Positions 47,327 through 57,727 of a stretch of DNA of 64,000 nt are shown here, one piece after another (positions within the stretch are counted from its first letter, which is position 1; every line of letters starts with the position of its first letter). Origin of the DNA: JADKIH01 sp031417555. Lineage in GTDB: Bacteria; Bacteroidota; Bacteroidia; AKYH767-A; 2013-40CM-41-45. Location: contig JANOVV010000115.1 in assembly GCA_031417555.1 (NCBI GenBank), positions 1 through 64,000 on the forward strand. Direction: 5' to 3'. The notes beneath the pieces are model-generated. The model saw nothing but the letters and a program-made list of their open reading frames with translations, was not told where the DNA came from and did not search any database. The position numbers and the translations under genes are program-made.

Positions 47327-50300
47327 ATGAAAAAAAAGAATTGTTGCGGTATTTATTTATTGATTTTGTTAATGACTGCTTTACATTCTGATTGCTTCAG
47401 TCAGGGAGATAATCCATGCACAGCAACCTTGCTGACAGTTGGGCCTACATGCTCGCTTGTTAGCGGTACAAATTCGGGTGCTACGAATTCATCTATACCG
47501 GATGCAACTTGCGATGGTGCGACCAGTAATGGTGATGTTTGGTATTCAGCAATAATCGGGGCAAACGGAACGCTGATAATAAAAACTACTCCGGGTACAT
47601 TAACTGATATCGGTATGGCAATTTATACAGGAAGCTCATGTTCTGCTCTTACTTTTAATTCATGTACAGCAGGCGGAAGTCCGGGATTTCCTTTAATGCC
47701 CTATAAAAGTCTTTCAGGTTTTACACCGGGAAGTCAAATCTGGATACGTTTGTGGGATGTTGACAATGATGATATCGGAACCTTTAATATATGTGCCAAT
47801 GTAAATTGTTCGGCAAGTGTAACTATCACTGGTTCGGCAAGCGGATGCACAGCAACAGCAACTCCGCTTTGCGCCACAGCCGGTTTTTCATCTTACTCAT
47901 GGACAAGTGGTGGTATTACAGCATGTATAAATGTAAACAGTACTGCAACCTATACTGTAACCGCAACCGATGCTGATGGATGTACTGCAACTGATTCACA
48001 ATCATTCACTGCAATTACATCACCTACAGTTTCTATCAGCGGTCCAACAAGTGCTTGCTCGAATGACAATCCGCAGCTATGTGTACCTGCCGGTTTTACA
48101 TCTTATGTCTGGTCTAATGGCGGTGCATTAAGATGTATTTCTCCATTGTCGAGCGGAAATTATACAATAACCGTAACAGCAGCGAATGGATGTACGGCTT
48201 CTGCTTCTCAATCGCTCACTATTTTTACATCGCCAACAATATCAGTTACAGGGCCTCCTTCCAAATGTAACAATGGTTTAGAGCAACTTTGTGTTCCTTC
48301 CGGTTACACGAGCTATTTATGGTCGAACGGCGGAACAAACAATTGCATATCGCCGACAGTATCGGGAACGTATAGTGCAACAGTTACAGATGGAAATGCA
48401 TGCACAGCATCTGCATCACAGGCTATAACGGTTCATGCAGCTCCGATTATTTCAGTCACCGGCCCATCTACTGCTTGTCCGGGTACAAATCCGCAGCTAT
48501 GTGTTGCGGGCGGTTACAGTTCATATTCATGGACAGGTGGTGGAAATTCAAATTGTATTTCACCAACTGTAACAGGACCATACACAGCAATAGTAACTGA
48601 CGGTTTCGGATGTACAGGCAGTAGTTCACATGTGCTTACAATTTTCACTGCACCAAGTGTAACTATTACAGGTCCATCATCGGCATGTGATGGAGAAGCA
48701 GTTCAACTTTGCACTCCAAATAATTTTAATGTTTACAATTGGTCAAACGGCGGTACAAACAACTGCATCACTCCTACTTCATCGGGAACTTATACGGCTA
48801 TTGTTACCGATGGAAATGGATGCACAGCCAGTGATGATTTTGCATTTACTCTAAATTCAATTCCAAGTTCAACAATTACGGGCCCATCTTCCAGTTGTAA
48901 TGGTGCTGCAGCACAGCTATGTGCTCCTGCCGGTAATTCATTTTACTTATGGTCAAACAACAGCACCAATGGTTGTATTTCTACGGCAACAAGTGGAGTT
49001 TATTCTGTAGTTGTAACCGGTACCAATGGATGTACAAGTTCATCATCTTTTCCTCTTACCGTATTTCCGCCTTATGCGATGACAATCTCCGGTCCTACAA
49101 CAGCATGCAATGCATCGAATCCTCAGTTTTGTGCAACAGCCGGAAATTTTACATATCAATGGTCGAATGGCGCAACGACATCATGCATCAATCCATCCGT
49201 TTCCGGCACGTATACGGTTGTCTCAACAAATATAAATGGCTGCACTAAAACAGCTTCAAAAGGTCTTACTGTATATTCACCGCTAAATCCGAGAGTGACC
49301 GGACCATCATCTGCTTGTTTAGGATCGGTAATACCGTTGTGTGGTTCAAGCGGAAGTTCTTCATATAGCTGGTCGACAGGAGAATCAACCGAATGTATAA
49401 ATGTAAATAGTAATGGAGTTTATACGGTTATCATTTCAGACGTTCATGGTTGTACAGCCAGTGCAAGTCAGACAGTAACATTTTCATCTACATTTTCTTT
49501 TGACATTAATGGACCGATTTCCGGTTGCAATGGAAGTGCTTCTGAACTTTGCGCTCCTTCAGGCTATACCAGTTATGTTTGGAATACAGGAGAAACTGTA
49601 GAATGCATCAATGTCAGTAGTCCGGGAGATTATTCAGTAACTGTTCAGGATCCGGTTGGATGCAGTGCAATTGATACTTTCTCAATAGCATTTAATCCGC
49701 CACCGAGTGTAAATATTACAGGATCGACTATCATTTGTAAAAACTCATTGGCGAATTGGTGTGCGACTGCGGGATTTCCTGCTTATCTCTGGTCGAATGG
49801 CGGAACGGCTGAATGTGTGAATGTTTCGAACGATACAACCTATTCTGTTCAGATAACAGATACCAATGGATGCACAGCTACAACATCTGCTGCTTTATCT
49901 GTAGTAAATATTTCCCCATCCATCTTTGAATCCAATGGCTTGTTGACATGTGATACATTCAATACAAGTTATACCTATTCATGGCTCATTAATGGTGTAC
50001 CGAATGGTTGTACAACAGATACTTGTACACCAACATTTGCTGCCATTTATTCGGTCATTGTCACTGATACAATAACAGGATGCAGTGAGACGGCTAACTA
50101 TAATTATGTCATTATCGGAATAAATGAAATAGAGTCTGAATCAGTAATAACAATTTACCCAAATCCATTTTCAGAAAATGAATTTAAAATTGAATTCAGA
50201 AATTTAAATTCAGAAAAAACGAATATAGAAATTTTCGATGCAGTAGGCCGATTGGTTTTCAGTGATGAATTTGTTGTACCATCGAATCGCTTTCAGCACA

Positions 50301-50392
50301 ACATAAAACTTCCTTCTGATTCGAAAGGAATTTATTATGCTCATATTCGTTCGAAAGGAAGAATGACGGTGAAAAAAATAATCGGATCATAA
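47327..50392 (+). CDS. Secreted T9SS protein with ten GPSxAC repeats
   Basis: From ATG 47327 the product is 1021 residues; a start at 47291 would add twelve. A signal peptide (YLLILLMTALHSDCFSQ) leads into a jelly-roll-like domain of about 125 residues (DVWYSAIIGANGTLIIKT). Ten repeats of about 75 residues follow, each with ITGPSxAC, QLCxPxGxxSYxWSNGG, CIxxxxSGTY and VTDxxGCTA, four conserved cysteines per unit. A half unit and a T9SS sorting domain (TIYPNPFSENEFKI, SKGIYYAHI) close it. The repeats resemble SprB/PKD-like surface modules. Probably an adhesin. Confidence 0.88.
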   Translation: MKKKNCCGIYLLILLMTALHSDCFSQGDNPCTATLLTVGPTCSLVSGTNSGATNSSIPDATCDGATSNGDVWYSAIIGANGTLIIKTTPGTLTDIGMAIYTGSSCSALTFNSCTAGGSPGFPLMPYKSLSGFTPGSQIWIRLWDVDNDDIGTFNICANVNCSASVTITGSASGCTATATPLCATAGFSSYSWTSGGITACINVNSTATYTVTATDADGCTATDSQSFTAITSPTVSISGPTSACSNDNPQLCVPAGFTSYVWSNGGALRCISPLSSGNYTITVTAANGCTASASQSLTIFTSPTISVTGPPSKCNNGLEQLCVPSGYTSYLWSNGGTNNCISPTVSGTYSATVTDGNACTASASQAITVHAAPIISVTGPSTACPGTNPQLCVAGGYSSYSWTGGGNSNCISPTVTGPYTAIVTDGFGCTGSSSHVLTIFTAPSVTITGPSSACDGEAVQLCTPNNFNVYNWSNGGTNNCITPTSSGTYTAIVTDGNGCTASDDFAFTLNSIPSSTITGPSSSCNGAAAQLCAPAGNSFYLWSNNSTNGCISTATSGVYSVVVTGTNGCTSSSSFPLTVFPPYAMTISGPTTACNASNPQFCATAGNFTYQWSNGATTSCINPSVSGTYTVVSTNINGCTKTASKGLTVYSPLNPRVTGPSSACLGSVIPLCGSSGSSSYSWSTGESTECINVNSNGVYTVIISDVHGCTASASQTVTFSSTFSFDINGPISGCNGSASELCAPSGYTSYVWNTGETVECINVSSPGDYSVTVQDPVGCSAIDTFSIAFNPPPSVNITGSTIICKNSLANWCATAGFPAYLWSNGGTAECVNVSNDTTYSVQITDTNGCTATTSAALSVVNISPSIFESNGLLTCDTFNTSYTYSWLINGVPNGCTTDTCTPTFAAIYSVIVTDTITGCSETANYNYVIIGINEIESESVITIYPNPFSENEFKIEFRNLNSEKTNIEIFDAVGRLVFSDEFVVPSNRFQHNIKLPSDSKGIYYAHIRSKGRMTVKKIIGS

Positions 50393-50416
50393 AAAAATAT
50401 TTCTTGAATTATCGAA

Positions 50417-50914
50417 ATGGTTAAAGACGATTATGTTATTCCGGCACAAACACGAATAGGACATGTTCATTTAAAAGTTGCCGACCTGCAGCGATCGTTG
50501 GATTTTTACTGCAGCTTACTTGGATTTACTCTGGTTACAACTTACGGAAATGAAGCTGCATTTATTTCCGCGGGTGGTTATCATCATCATATTGGTTTAA
50601 ATACGTGGTATAGCAAAAATGCGCCGCCTGCACCGAGACACAATGCCGGACTTTTTCATACGGCAATATTATTTCCTACCAGAAAAGATTTAGCGATAGC
50701 CTATAAAAGATTGCTTGATGCAAAGTATTTAAAAATTACAGGAGCAGCTGATCATGGCGTATCGGAAGCTATTTACCTCGACGATCCCGATGAAAATGGT
50801 GTTGAAATTTATTGGGACAGGCCTAAAGACCAATGGCCGCATAAAGCAGATGGCTCAATAGAAATGTATTCGATTGCTTTAGATTTGGAGAATTTGTTGG
50901 CGGAGATTGGTTAG
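50417..50914 (+). CDS. VOC family (glyoxalase/dioxygenase-like) protein
   Basis: The product is 165 residues with two beta-alpha-beta modules. Candidate metal ligands are the His in IGHVHLKVADLQRSLDFY, the His in GLFHTAILFP and the Glu in GVEIYWDRP. This arrangement resembles catechol 2,3-dioxygenase-type members. The substrate is unknown. It starts 24 bases after the adhesin stop, which may be chance adjacency. Confidence 0.88.
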   Translation: MVKDDYVIPAQTRIGHVHLKVADLQRSLDFYCSLLGFTLVTTYGNEAAFISAGGYHHHIGLNTWYSKNAPPAPRHNAGLFHTAILFPTRKDLAIAYKRLLDAKYLKITGAADHGVSEAIYLDDPDENGVEIYWDRPKDQWPHKADGSIEMYSIALDLENLLAEIG

Positions 50915-50938
50915 TGGCTTTTTGTTAATTGTTATTTG

Positions 50939-50960
50939 TTCCGCTCGGCGGAATCTTTTA
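50939..50960 (+). terminator. Possible terminator after the VOC gene
   Basis: TTCCGC pairs with GCGGAA over a TCG triloop, followed by a short T run. The core contains CGCTCGGCG, the same motif that opens both 400-bp repeats, so it may instead be a repeat fragment. Confidence 0.4.
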
Positions 50961-51084
50961 GTGTAAGCTATTTGTGAAGGGGGATTCTACCAAGCAGTAG
51001 GATTCAATCGCTAGAAATTAAATCAAGAATTAATATAATTTTATCGCAGCCTGAATTCATAAATTCAAATTTCCATTTATTTTA

Positions 51085-54000
51085 TCAATCTATCTCCACA
51101 GCACCTGTATTATCATCAGGAATCCTGTCAATTAATTTATTATAAGGATCTATCCCTGCTTTAAACGGTTTACCATTAACTTTTATTGAAAATGTTTTTT
51201 CTCCTTCAGAAAGACGATACTTTTTTATACTTAATGGATTTGTTTGTTTACGTCCGTTTTTATCTGTACTCTCTTCAGCAAAAATTCCTATATCTATATA
51301 GTCATTCATTTTAGCTACAGTTTCTTTACCGGTACTATCAGCATAAAATTTGGTACTACTTACATGTATGGTCACTTCGTATTCGTTATTACCGGTTTTT
51401 TTTGCTTTAGCTTCTTTAAACCTGTTATCATATAATGTAATTTTTTCCCAGGTATCCGATAGATAATATTTTAATGAGTCAGGCGTATTTTTTTGAATAA
51501 ATGCATACAAATCATCGCTACCGGGAAATGGTGGATTCTCTTTTAATGCAAAGCTGTCTCTAAATGCCCTTAGAGCATCATTCAATGGTTTATCTCCAAT
51601 TAAATCTCGTAAACCATATAGAATCAAACTTCCTTTATAATACCACTGATAAGCTTTGTCGCAATTTATGAATGTATTTTCTTTTTTACTTTCTCTTGCT
51701 CTGCCTGATAAATATCTATCCAATTCTTCTTTCAAAAACCTTTTCATATTATCTTTACCGTATTTTCGTTCTGTTAATAATAAGGCAGTGTATTCGGCCA
51801 AAGCTTCACTGATTAAATTAGAACCACGAGTCTTATTCGGCACAACTTGATGACCCCACCATTGATGCGCTAGTTCATGTGCGGTAACATAGTAAACATA
51901 GTCGAAAGCATCCGGTTTTGAAAAATCCGCCACCCATCCAAAACTCTCGGCAAACGGTACTGTATTTGGAAAACTTTGAGCAAAACCAGCATATCTAGGA
52001 AATTCTAGCAGTCGCATCTGACGAAACTGAAAATCACCATAAGTATTTGAATAATACTCCAAACCATCTTTATACGAAGCCAAAAATCTGTCTAAATTAA
52101 ATTTGTGAGCATGATGGTGAAATATTTCAATGTTAATTTTTTTACCGTTACTTAGTATAACAGAATCTTTTAGAACATCGTATCTGGCTGAAACTATAGT
52201 TACAAAAGCATCGATCGGTGAATCCTGTATATAGTAAAAATATTTTCTTCCATCTGCTTCCCAGGATTTTTGAAGATAGCCAGGAGCTACTGCTATCTGG
52301 TCATTTACAGTACTTACTGTTGCTTCAAAATGAATAAAATCTGCATCGTCATTGAACAAAAGAGTGTTCTTACCTATAGAATCACTCTGTATAGGATATT
52401 CATCATCCTTCTTTGCTAAGCCTTGCTTTTTTCTATCTTCATCACTTAACAATTCAAGATCTGTGTTATAACCGAAGCTTGGTAATACATTACTATAAAA
52501 TGTTCCATTATGTAAAATTTCTCTAGTAAAACCAGAGTTTACAAAACCTTTGTAGGCAATTACAGAATTTATTTCCAATAATGCAGTATCTCCGGGTTGC
52601 ATAATTCGTGGCAATTTATAAATACGATAATTTACAGTATCCTTACCGCTTTTCAGAAAACTAAAAAATGGTTGATTAAGTATAAGGGGATTGGAGTAGT
52701 TCAATAACTCTCCATTATATTTTAAATCATATTTAATCAAATTTTCCTGCTGAATATGGATTGCATCAATTACTTTATTGGTTTTATTTTTGATGGATAC
52801 TTTTGAATACATTTTTATCATTCTTTCATCCGGAAAAATATCAGCAAATAAAATTACATTGGTCATTTTAGGTTGAGGTAGCTTTTCATACTTTTTCAAT
52901 TGTTTTTCATAATCGGCAGAAGATTTTTTTACTTCATTTGAAGTTCTGTAACTATTTATATAACTGACGTTATAATAATTAAAAGCACCTGTGCCAATCC
53001 AACCTATAAAAAATAATATAATTAAAATTCTTGGCGCTCCTTTTAAACGCTGCATTGCCACTCTCCACCTCTCTTTAAATCCACCGGCAATACCTCTTTC
53101 GAAAAACAGAAAAGCAATTGTTAAAAGTAATGCCCCAAAGAATAACCAATAAAGATTAAACCAAAACTGAGGCGCAGCAAAATGACCAATTCCATTCATA
53201 TCGCTCCAACGATATTCGGGCGTATAAAAATAAAATAATAAATTGTAATCATATTTCGCAAAATTACGTAGTATGAACATGGCAACCCAAATCATCAAAC
53301 CAACTCCATGTCCACCAAATTTATTATTCACGATCAAATGAACAGCAAATGATAATAATATCATTTGTACAAAGGAAGGATAAGTAAGCAAAAACATTTC
53401 TTTAAAATAAATATCAAACTCATAATTTGTATACCCTTTTATTGTCTGAATTAATACTCCGGCGACAATAGGTATACAAACCATTATAAAAGCAACACCC
53501 AGCATACTTGTAAGCTTAGAAAAAAAGAAAACAGAGTTAGGTACAGGCATAGCATCATTAATAATGTTGAACCGTGTATTTTTTTCTCTGTGTATAGTTT
53601 CGCCGGAATAGAAAAGAAGAATTATGAAAATAAAAACTATATAATCATACCCCTTATAATCCATTAGGAAAATGGTAATTGGTCTTTCCGAAACACTATA
53701 TAATGAATCTCCAATCCAAAAATCAAGAATCAAAAAAATCAATCCACCCAAGAAAATCGCTCTAAAATAATTATCTCTGATTATATTAAAAAATTCAATT
53801 TTAGTAAGCTGCCACCATATGCGTTTTATATAACCTTTTCCAAAATCAGGCTGAATTTTTTTTATTTCATCTTGAAGAATTACTTCAGAATTTGTTTTAG
53901 CAATTTTAACTTTTTCAATTCCTGCAGATAAAAATTTCAAAAAACTAAATTTATAATAAGCTAAAGCTGTAAGTAATATTGAAAGACTTATCCAAATAAT

Positions 54001-54732
54001 CCTGTTGTAAGCTATAGTTTTAGTGAAGGGAATTAAAAATGTGTTTTTCTCTGAAGGCGTAAAGTAACGAGTTTCAAGATCAAAAGTATTTAACATAAAA
54101 GGGTCAAGCAATTTTACAATCTCTCTTTTTTCAATATCTCTCACCAAAAAGGAGGCTAATAAGTAGCCAATTAAAAGCATAATGCTTGCACTATAAATTA
54201 CTTTTAAATTACGGGTAATAGCTACTAAAGAAAAGAATATTGTTGATGCTAATAATAAATTACCCATAGAAAAAAAGAAGAATGGTTGAAAATAATTCCA
54301 CCAACCATAATCACCAATTCTTTCAGGTGGTACCCAACCAAAAGCAGGTCCTACGGTTGCACCTGCCATACACCCCCAGTTTATGGAGCTGCCAATAAGA
54401 ATAACAATTGTAAACGATCCCAAAAATCTCCCCCAAAAATACCCGGCTTTAGTAATAGGATAACTAAATAAATATTGTCGAGTCTGATGTTCGATATCTC
54501 TGTACATTGGAACTCCCATTACAGCGGAACAAACAAGCATCATTAACATACTGAATAAAATATTGATATTGGCCATGACCCAGGGTGCATTGTGAAATAC
54601 TTTTTCAGTTGCCGGCGATGAACCCGTCCCTATAGAGAGAAAACCAATTAAAAAGAATATAAAAAAATAAATATACGTTGCAGGCCTTTTGAAGCGATAG
54701 CGTAATTCAAATAAAAATATCTGTAAAAACAT
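51085..54732 (-). CDS. ABC permease fused to an M1-family aminopeptidase
   Basis: The product is 1215 residues. Residues 1 to about 580 are an ABC-2 type permease with a dozen membrane segments in two sets (FELRYRFKRPATYIYFFIF at the start). Residues of about 620-1215 form an M1 metallopeptidase: the zinc motif HELAHQWWGH near residue 950 and the downstream Glu in EALAEYTALL are intact. The peptidase part probably faces the periplasm. The fusion is a known Bacteroidota arrangement. The ATPase gene lies 22 bases upstream in the same direction. It may couple peptide export or sensing to peptide trimming, which is inference. Confidence 0.9.
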   Translation of the reverse strand: MFLQIFLFELRYRFKRPATYIYFFIFFLIGFLSIGTGSSPATEKVFHNAPWVMANINILFSMLMMLVCSAVMGVPMYRDIEHQTRQYLFSYPITKAGYFWGRFLGSFTIVILIGSSINWGCMAGATVGPAFGWVPPERIGDYGWWNYFQPFFFFSMGNLLLASTIFFSLVAITRNLKVIYSASIMLLIGYLLASFLVRDIEKREIVKLLDPFMLNTFDLETRYFTPSEKNTFLIPFTKTIAYNRIIWISLSILLTALAYYKFSFLKFLSAGIEKVKIAKTNSEVILQDEIKKIQPDFGKGYIKRIWWQLTKIEFFNIIRDNYFRAIFLGGLIFLILDFWIGDSLYSVSERPITIFLMDYKGYDYIVFIFIILLFYSGETIHREKNTRFNIINDAMPVPNSVFFFSKLTSMLGVAFIMVCIPIVAGVLIQTIKGYTNYEFDIYFKEMFLLTYPSFVQMILLSFAVHLIVNNKFGGHGVGLMIWVAMFILRNFAKYDYNLLFYFYTPEYRWSDMNGIGHFAAPQFWFNLYWLFFGALLLTIAFLFFERGIAGGFKERWRVAMQRLKGAPRILIILFFIGWIGTGAFNYYNVSYINSYRTSNEVKKSSADYEKQLKKYEKLPQPKMTNVILFADIFPDERMIKMYSKVSIKNKTNKVIDAIHIQQENLIKYDLKYNGELLNYSNPLILNQPFFSFLKSGKDTVNYRIYKLPRIMQPGDTALLEINSVIAYKGFVNSGFTREILHNGTFYSNVLPSFGYNTDLELLSDEDRKKQGLAKKDDEYPIQSDSIGKNTLLFNDDADFIHFEATVSTVNDQIAVAPGYLQKSWEADGRKYFYYIQDSPIDAFVTIVSARYDVLKDSVILSNGKKINIEIFHHHAHKFNLDRFLASYKDGLEYYSNTYGDFQFRQMRLLEFPRYAGFAQSFPNTVPFAESFGWVADFSKPDAFDYVYYVTAHELAHQWWGHQVVPNKTRGSNLISEALAEYTALLLTERKYGKDNMKRFLKEELDRYLSGRARESKKENTFINCDKAYQWYYKGSLILYGLRDLIGDKPLNDALRAFRDSFALKENPPFPGSDDLYAFIQKNTPDSLKYYLSDTWEKITLYDNRFKEAKAKKTGNNEYEVTIHVSSTKFYADSTGKETVAKMNDYIDIGIFAEESTDKNGRKQTNPLSIKKYRLSEGEKTFSIKVNGKPFKAGIDPYNKLIDRIPDDNTGAVEID

Positions 54733-54754
54733 AAATCATTTTTTAGAAATTTAA

Positions 54755-55639
54755 TTAAATAGTAACAACATCTACCTTGCTCGAAATTTGGAAAAAATAA
54801 ACATCTTCCAATTCCGGTTGTACAGCAATAAATCCATCGTGGGGATCAGACTCACTCCAAATTCGAACGTTAAGTCCACCACTTTTCATCTGCACAGAAA
54901 TAACCTGATACTTATTCCGTAAAATTTGAATGGTAGATTTATCCACATTTTTAGAAAAGATTTTTCCCTTTAATTCTTCAATGGATTCTTCCGGTTTGTC
55001 GTGGCGTAGAACTACTCCCTGACAAATTATTGCAAAATCGGTGCACAGAGTGCGGACATCTTCGACAATATGGGTAGATAAAATAACAATAGTATTATTT
55101 CCCAATTCACTTAAGAGATTATAAAATCTATTTCTTTCAGCCGGATCCAAGCCAGCGGTAGGTTCATCTACAATAATTAACTGAGGATTCCCAAGCAGCG
55201 CCTGAGCAATACCAAATCGTTGCTTCATTCCACCTGAATATGTGCCTAAATTCTTTTTACGCTCTTGAAAAAGATTAACTCTGTTAAGTAAAGCAGAGAC
55301 GGTACTCTTTCTATCTTTTCCGTTTATGCCTTTTAAACTGGCAATATGATTAAGCATTTCTTCAGCATTAATTTTAGGATAAACACCAAAGTCCTGCGGT
55401 AAGTAACCCAATATTTTTCTTACTGCTTCTTTTTCTTTTAATACATCCAAGCTATCTAAAAAAATACTACCGCTATCCGCTTCCTGAAGAGTTGCAATAG
55501 TCCTCATCAAAGAAGATTTACCTGCACCATTCGGGCCAAGCAAACCAAACATCCCTTGGTTAATAGTTAATGAAACATCACTTAGTGCTTTTACACCGTT
55601 CGTGTATGTCTTTGAAAGATTCTTAATAATAAGTTGCAT
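54755..55639 (-). CDS. ABC transporter ATP-binding protein partner of the fusion
   Basis: The product is 294 residues. Walker A is GPNGAGKS, the Q-loop is GYLPQDFGVYP, the signature is TYSGGMKQR and Walker B is LIIVDEPTAGLD with the His of the switch in STHIVEDV. All parts needed for ATP hydrolysis are present. It should energise the permease-M1 protein encoded directly downstream. Confidence 0.93.
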   Translation of the reverse strand: MQLIIKNLSKTYTNGVKALSDVSLTINQGMFGLLGPNGAGKSSLMRTIATLQEADSGSIFLDSLDVLKEKEAVRKILGYLPQDFGVYPKINAEEMLNHIASLKGINGKDRKSTVSALLNRVNLFQERKKNLGTYSGGMKQRFGIAQALLGNPQLIIVDEPTAGLDPAERNRFYNLLSELGNNTIVILSTHIVEDVRTLCTDFAIICQGVVLRHDKPEESIEELKGKIFSKNVDKSTIQILRNKYQVISVQMKSGGLNVRIWSESDPHDGFIAVQPELEDVYFFQISSKVDVVTI

Positions 55640-56064
55640 AGGTTTGCCTTTTTAATTAAAAGTAAAAGGGAATAAATTATATAAAATCAATCCCTGTTCG
55701 TTTAGTTTTTAAATCCTGCCCAATGTAAATAAGAATTTCAATTTAAAATCGAAATTAATGTTGGAGGCCTATTTTTTAATAAACCCTTAACAATTAATAA
55801 TTTTAAAACATTAAAATTTATTGAAAAGATATCAATTAATGCTTTCCTTAGAAATTTAAGAATAAATATCCTCCTGCGAAAGGCTTTGAAACTTTGACTT
55901 GAATTATTCTACTTGAAACATTATATAATCATAGATACGAAAAGAAAATATATATTTTATGTGCCTTTTAGCTAAAACAAATGATTCATACAATATAAAT
56001 TCAGAAAATTTAATTTTTAAAATACTTAAATAAAGAGTATCATTGACTGCTAAGTTATTTTAAA
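55640..56064. other. Divergent AT-rich intergenic region
   Basis: These 425 bases separate the ABC operon from the M28 peptidase gene and should contain both promoters. No exact TAnnTTTG box with a good -33 partner was found. No repeat or ORF was seen. Confidence 0.4.
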
Positions 56065-57669
56065 ATGAAAAAAATGTATTACTCCCTGCTCGCCAAGTAT
56101 TCAATAATGGCATTTTTGATTTTACCAAAAATTGCTCTCTCTCAAAAATTAGAATTAATAGACTCTGTACTTTTCTCAAAAATAAAGGACGAGGGACTTA
56201 ACAATTCTAAAATAATGAAAACGTTAAGCATTCTTACAGATGTGTGCGGTCCGCGTCTTACGAATTCATCAGGTTTTAAAAAGGCTGCCGACTATGCCAA
56301 GTCAACACTTGAATCGTATGGATTACAAAATGTTTTTTTTGATTATTGGGGAGAAGAATTTGGCCGTGGCTGGCAATTGAATAAATTTAGTTTACAAAGT
56401 ATAGAGCCTGTTTATTCATCGATTATTTCATATCCAAAAGCGTGGTCACCGGGAATTAAAGGAACAGTAAAAGCAGAAGCAATTTATCTCGATGTTAAAT
56501 CCAAAGATGATCTTGATAAATATATTGGAAAGCTAAAAGGTAAAATTATTTTATTCAATGCACCTGTTGCAGTAAAACCCGGCTTTGAATCTGATGCCAG
56601 GCGAATGGACGATTCAACTTTGTTAAGAATGTCGAATGCAGAAAAAGATCCTCCATCATCCGGAGGAAGGCGAATGCAACGTACCAAAGAAGAACAACAG
56701 GTAGATTTTCTAAAATGGAAATTTTGTCAGAATGAAGGTGCTATTACCATTATCGAAGCTAGTCCGGGTTCTAGTTTGGATGATGGAACCATTTGGGTGA
56801 GTGAAGCTGCTGTTCCAAATTCTCCCGACATTCCCAGAGACAAAAGAATTCGTGCATTTAATACAAATGCGCCAAAAATTTTACCTCAGGTTGTAGTAGC
56901 TGATGAGCATTACAACAGGCTCGTACGTCAGATTCAAAATGGCAGCAAAGTAAATTTAGAATTGGTTCTTGATGCAACCTTTACACCAACAGCAGAAGGT
57001 TTTAATGTAATCGGTGAAATACCCGGAACAGATTTAAAAGATGAAATAGTGATGATTGGCGCACATCTCGACTCATGGCACAGTGCAACAGGGGCGACTG
57101 ATAATGCAGCAGGATCAGCGGTAATGATGGAAGTTATTCGCATCATTAAAACATTAGGAATAAATCCAAGGCGGACCATACGAATTGGATTGTGGGATGG
57201 TGAAGAACAAGGACTTCTCGGTTCTAAATCTTACGTCAAAAGAAATTATGGAGAACGTCTCGATAAATCATTACCATACGATTCAATTATTCTAAAACCC
57301 GGTTCAGAAAAATTTTCTGTCTATTTTAATATGGATGAAGGAACTGGAAAATATCGTGGAGTTTTCCTTCAAGGAAATGAAGCTGCCAGACCAATTTTTC
57401 GTAATTGGTTAAAACCATTTGAAAAAACCGGAACTTCCACTCTATCGCTCAGCAATACAGGAAGTACTGATCATATTTCATTTGATGCCATTGGCCTTCC
57501 TGCTTTTCAATTTATTCAGGATCCTATTGAATACATTAGGCGAACTCACCATACAAGTATGGATTTGTATGATAAAGTTCTGGAAGACGATTTAATTCAG
57601 AATGCAATAATTACAACTGTCTTTACCTTGCAAGCGGCTAACCGTGACGGATCTTTTCCAAGAAAATAA
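56065..57669 (+). CDS. Secreted M28-family zinc peptidase
   Basis: The product is 534 residues with a signal peptide (SIMAFLILPKIALSQ). A PA-like inserted domain occupies roughly residues 130-300. The M28 zinc ligands are visible: GAHLDSWHSATGATDNAAG (His and bridging Asp), DGEEQGLLGS (catalytic Glu pair), MDEGTG (Asp) and RRTHHTSMD (final His). It is probably an aminopeptidase or carboxypeptidase in the periplasm or outside. No T9SS domain is present. Confidence 0.92.
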   Translation: MKKMYYSLLAKYSIMAFLILPKIALSQKLELIDSVLFSKIKDEGLNNSKIMKTLSILTDVCGPRLTNSSGFKKAADYAKSTLESYGLQNVFFDYWGEEFGRGWQLNKFSLQSIEPVYSSIISYPKAWSPGIKGTVKAEAIYLDVKSKDDLDKYIGKLKGKIILFNAPVAVKPGFESDARRMDDSTLLRMSNAEKDPPSSGGRRMQRTKEEQQVDFLKWKFCQNEGAITIIEASPGSSLDDGTIWVSEAAVPNSPDIPRDKRIRAFNTNAPKILPQVVVADEHYNRLVRQIQNGSKVNLELVLDATFTPTAEGFNVIGEIPGTDLKDEIVMIGAHLDSWHSATGATDNAAGSAVMMEVIRIIKTLGINPRRTIRIGLWDGEEQGLLGSKSYVKRNYGERLDKSLPYDSIILKPGSEKFSVYFNMDEGTGKYRGVFLQGNEAARPIFRNWLKPFEKTGTSTLSLSNTGSTDHISFDAIGLPAFQFIQDPIEYIRRTHHTSMDLYDKVLEDDLIQNAIITTVFTLQAANRDGSFPRK

Positions 57670-57727
57670 ATGTTATTTGCAATTAAAATTTTGGATAAAT
57701 TTTTTGCATTAAAAAAGACCTAGTTTA

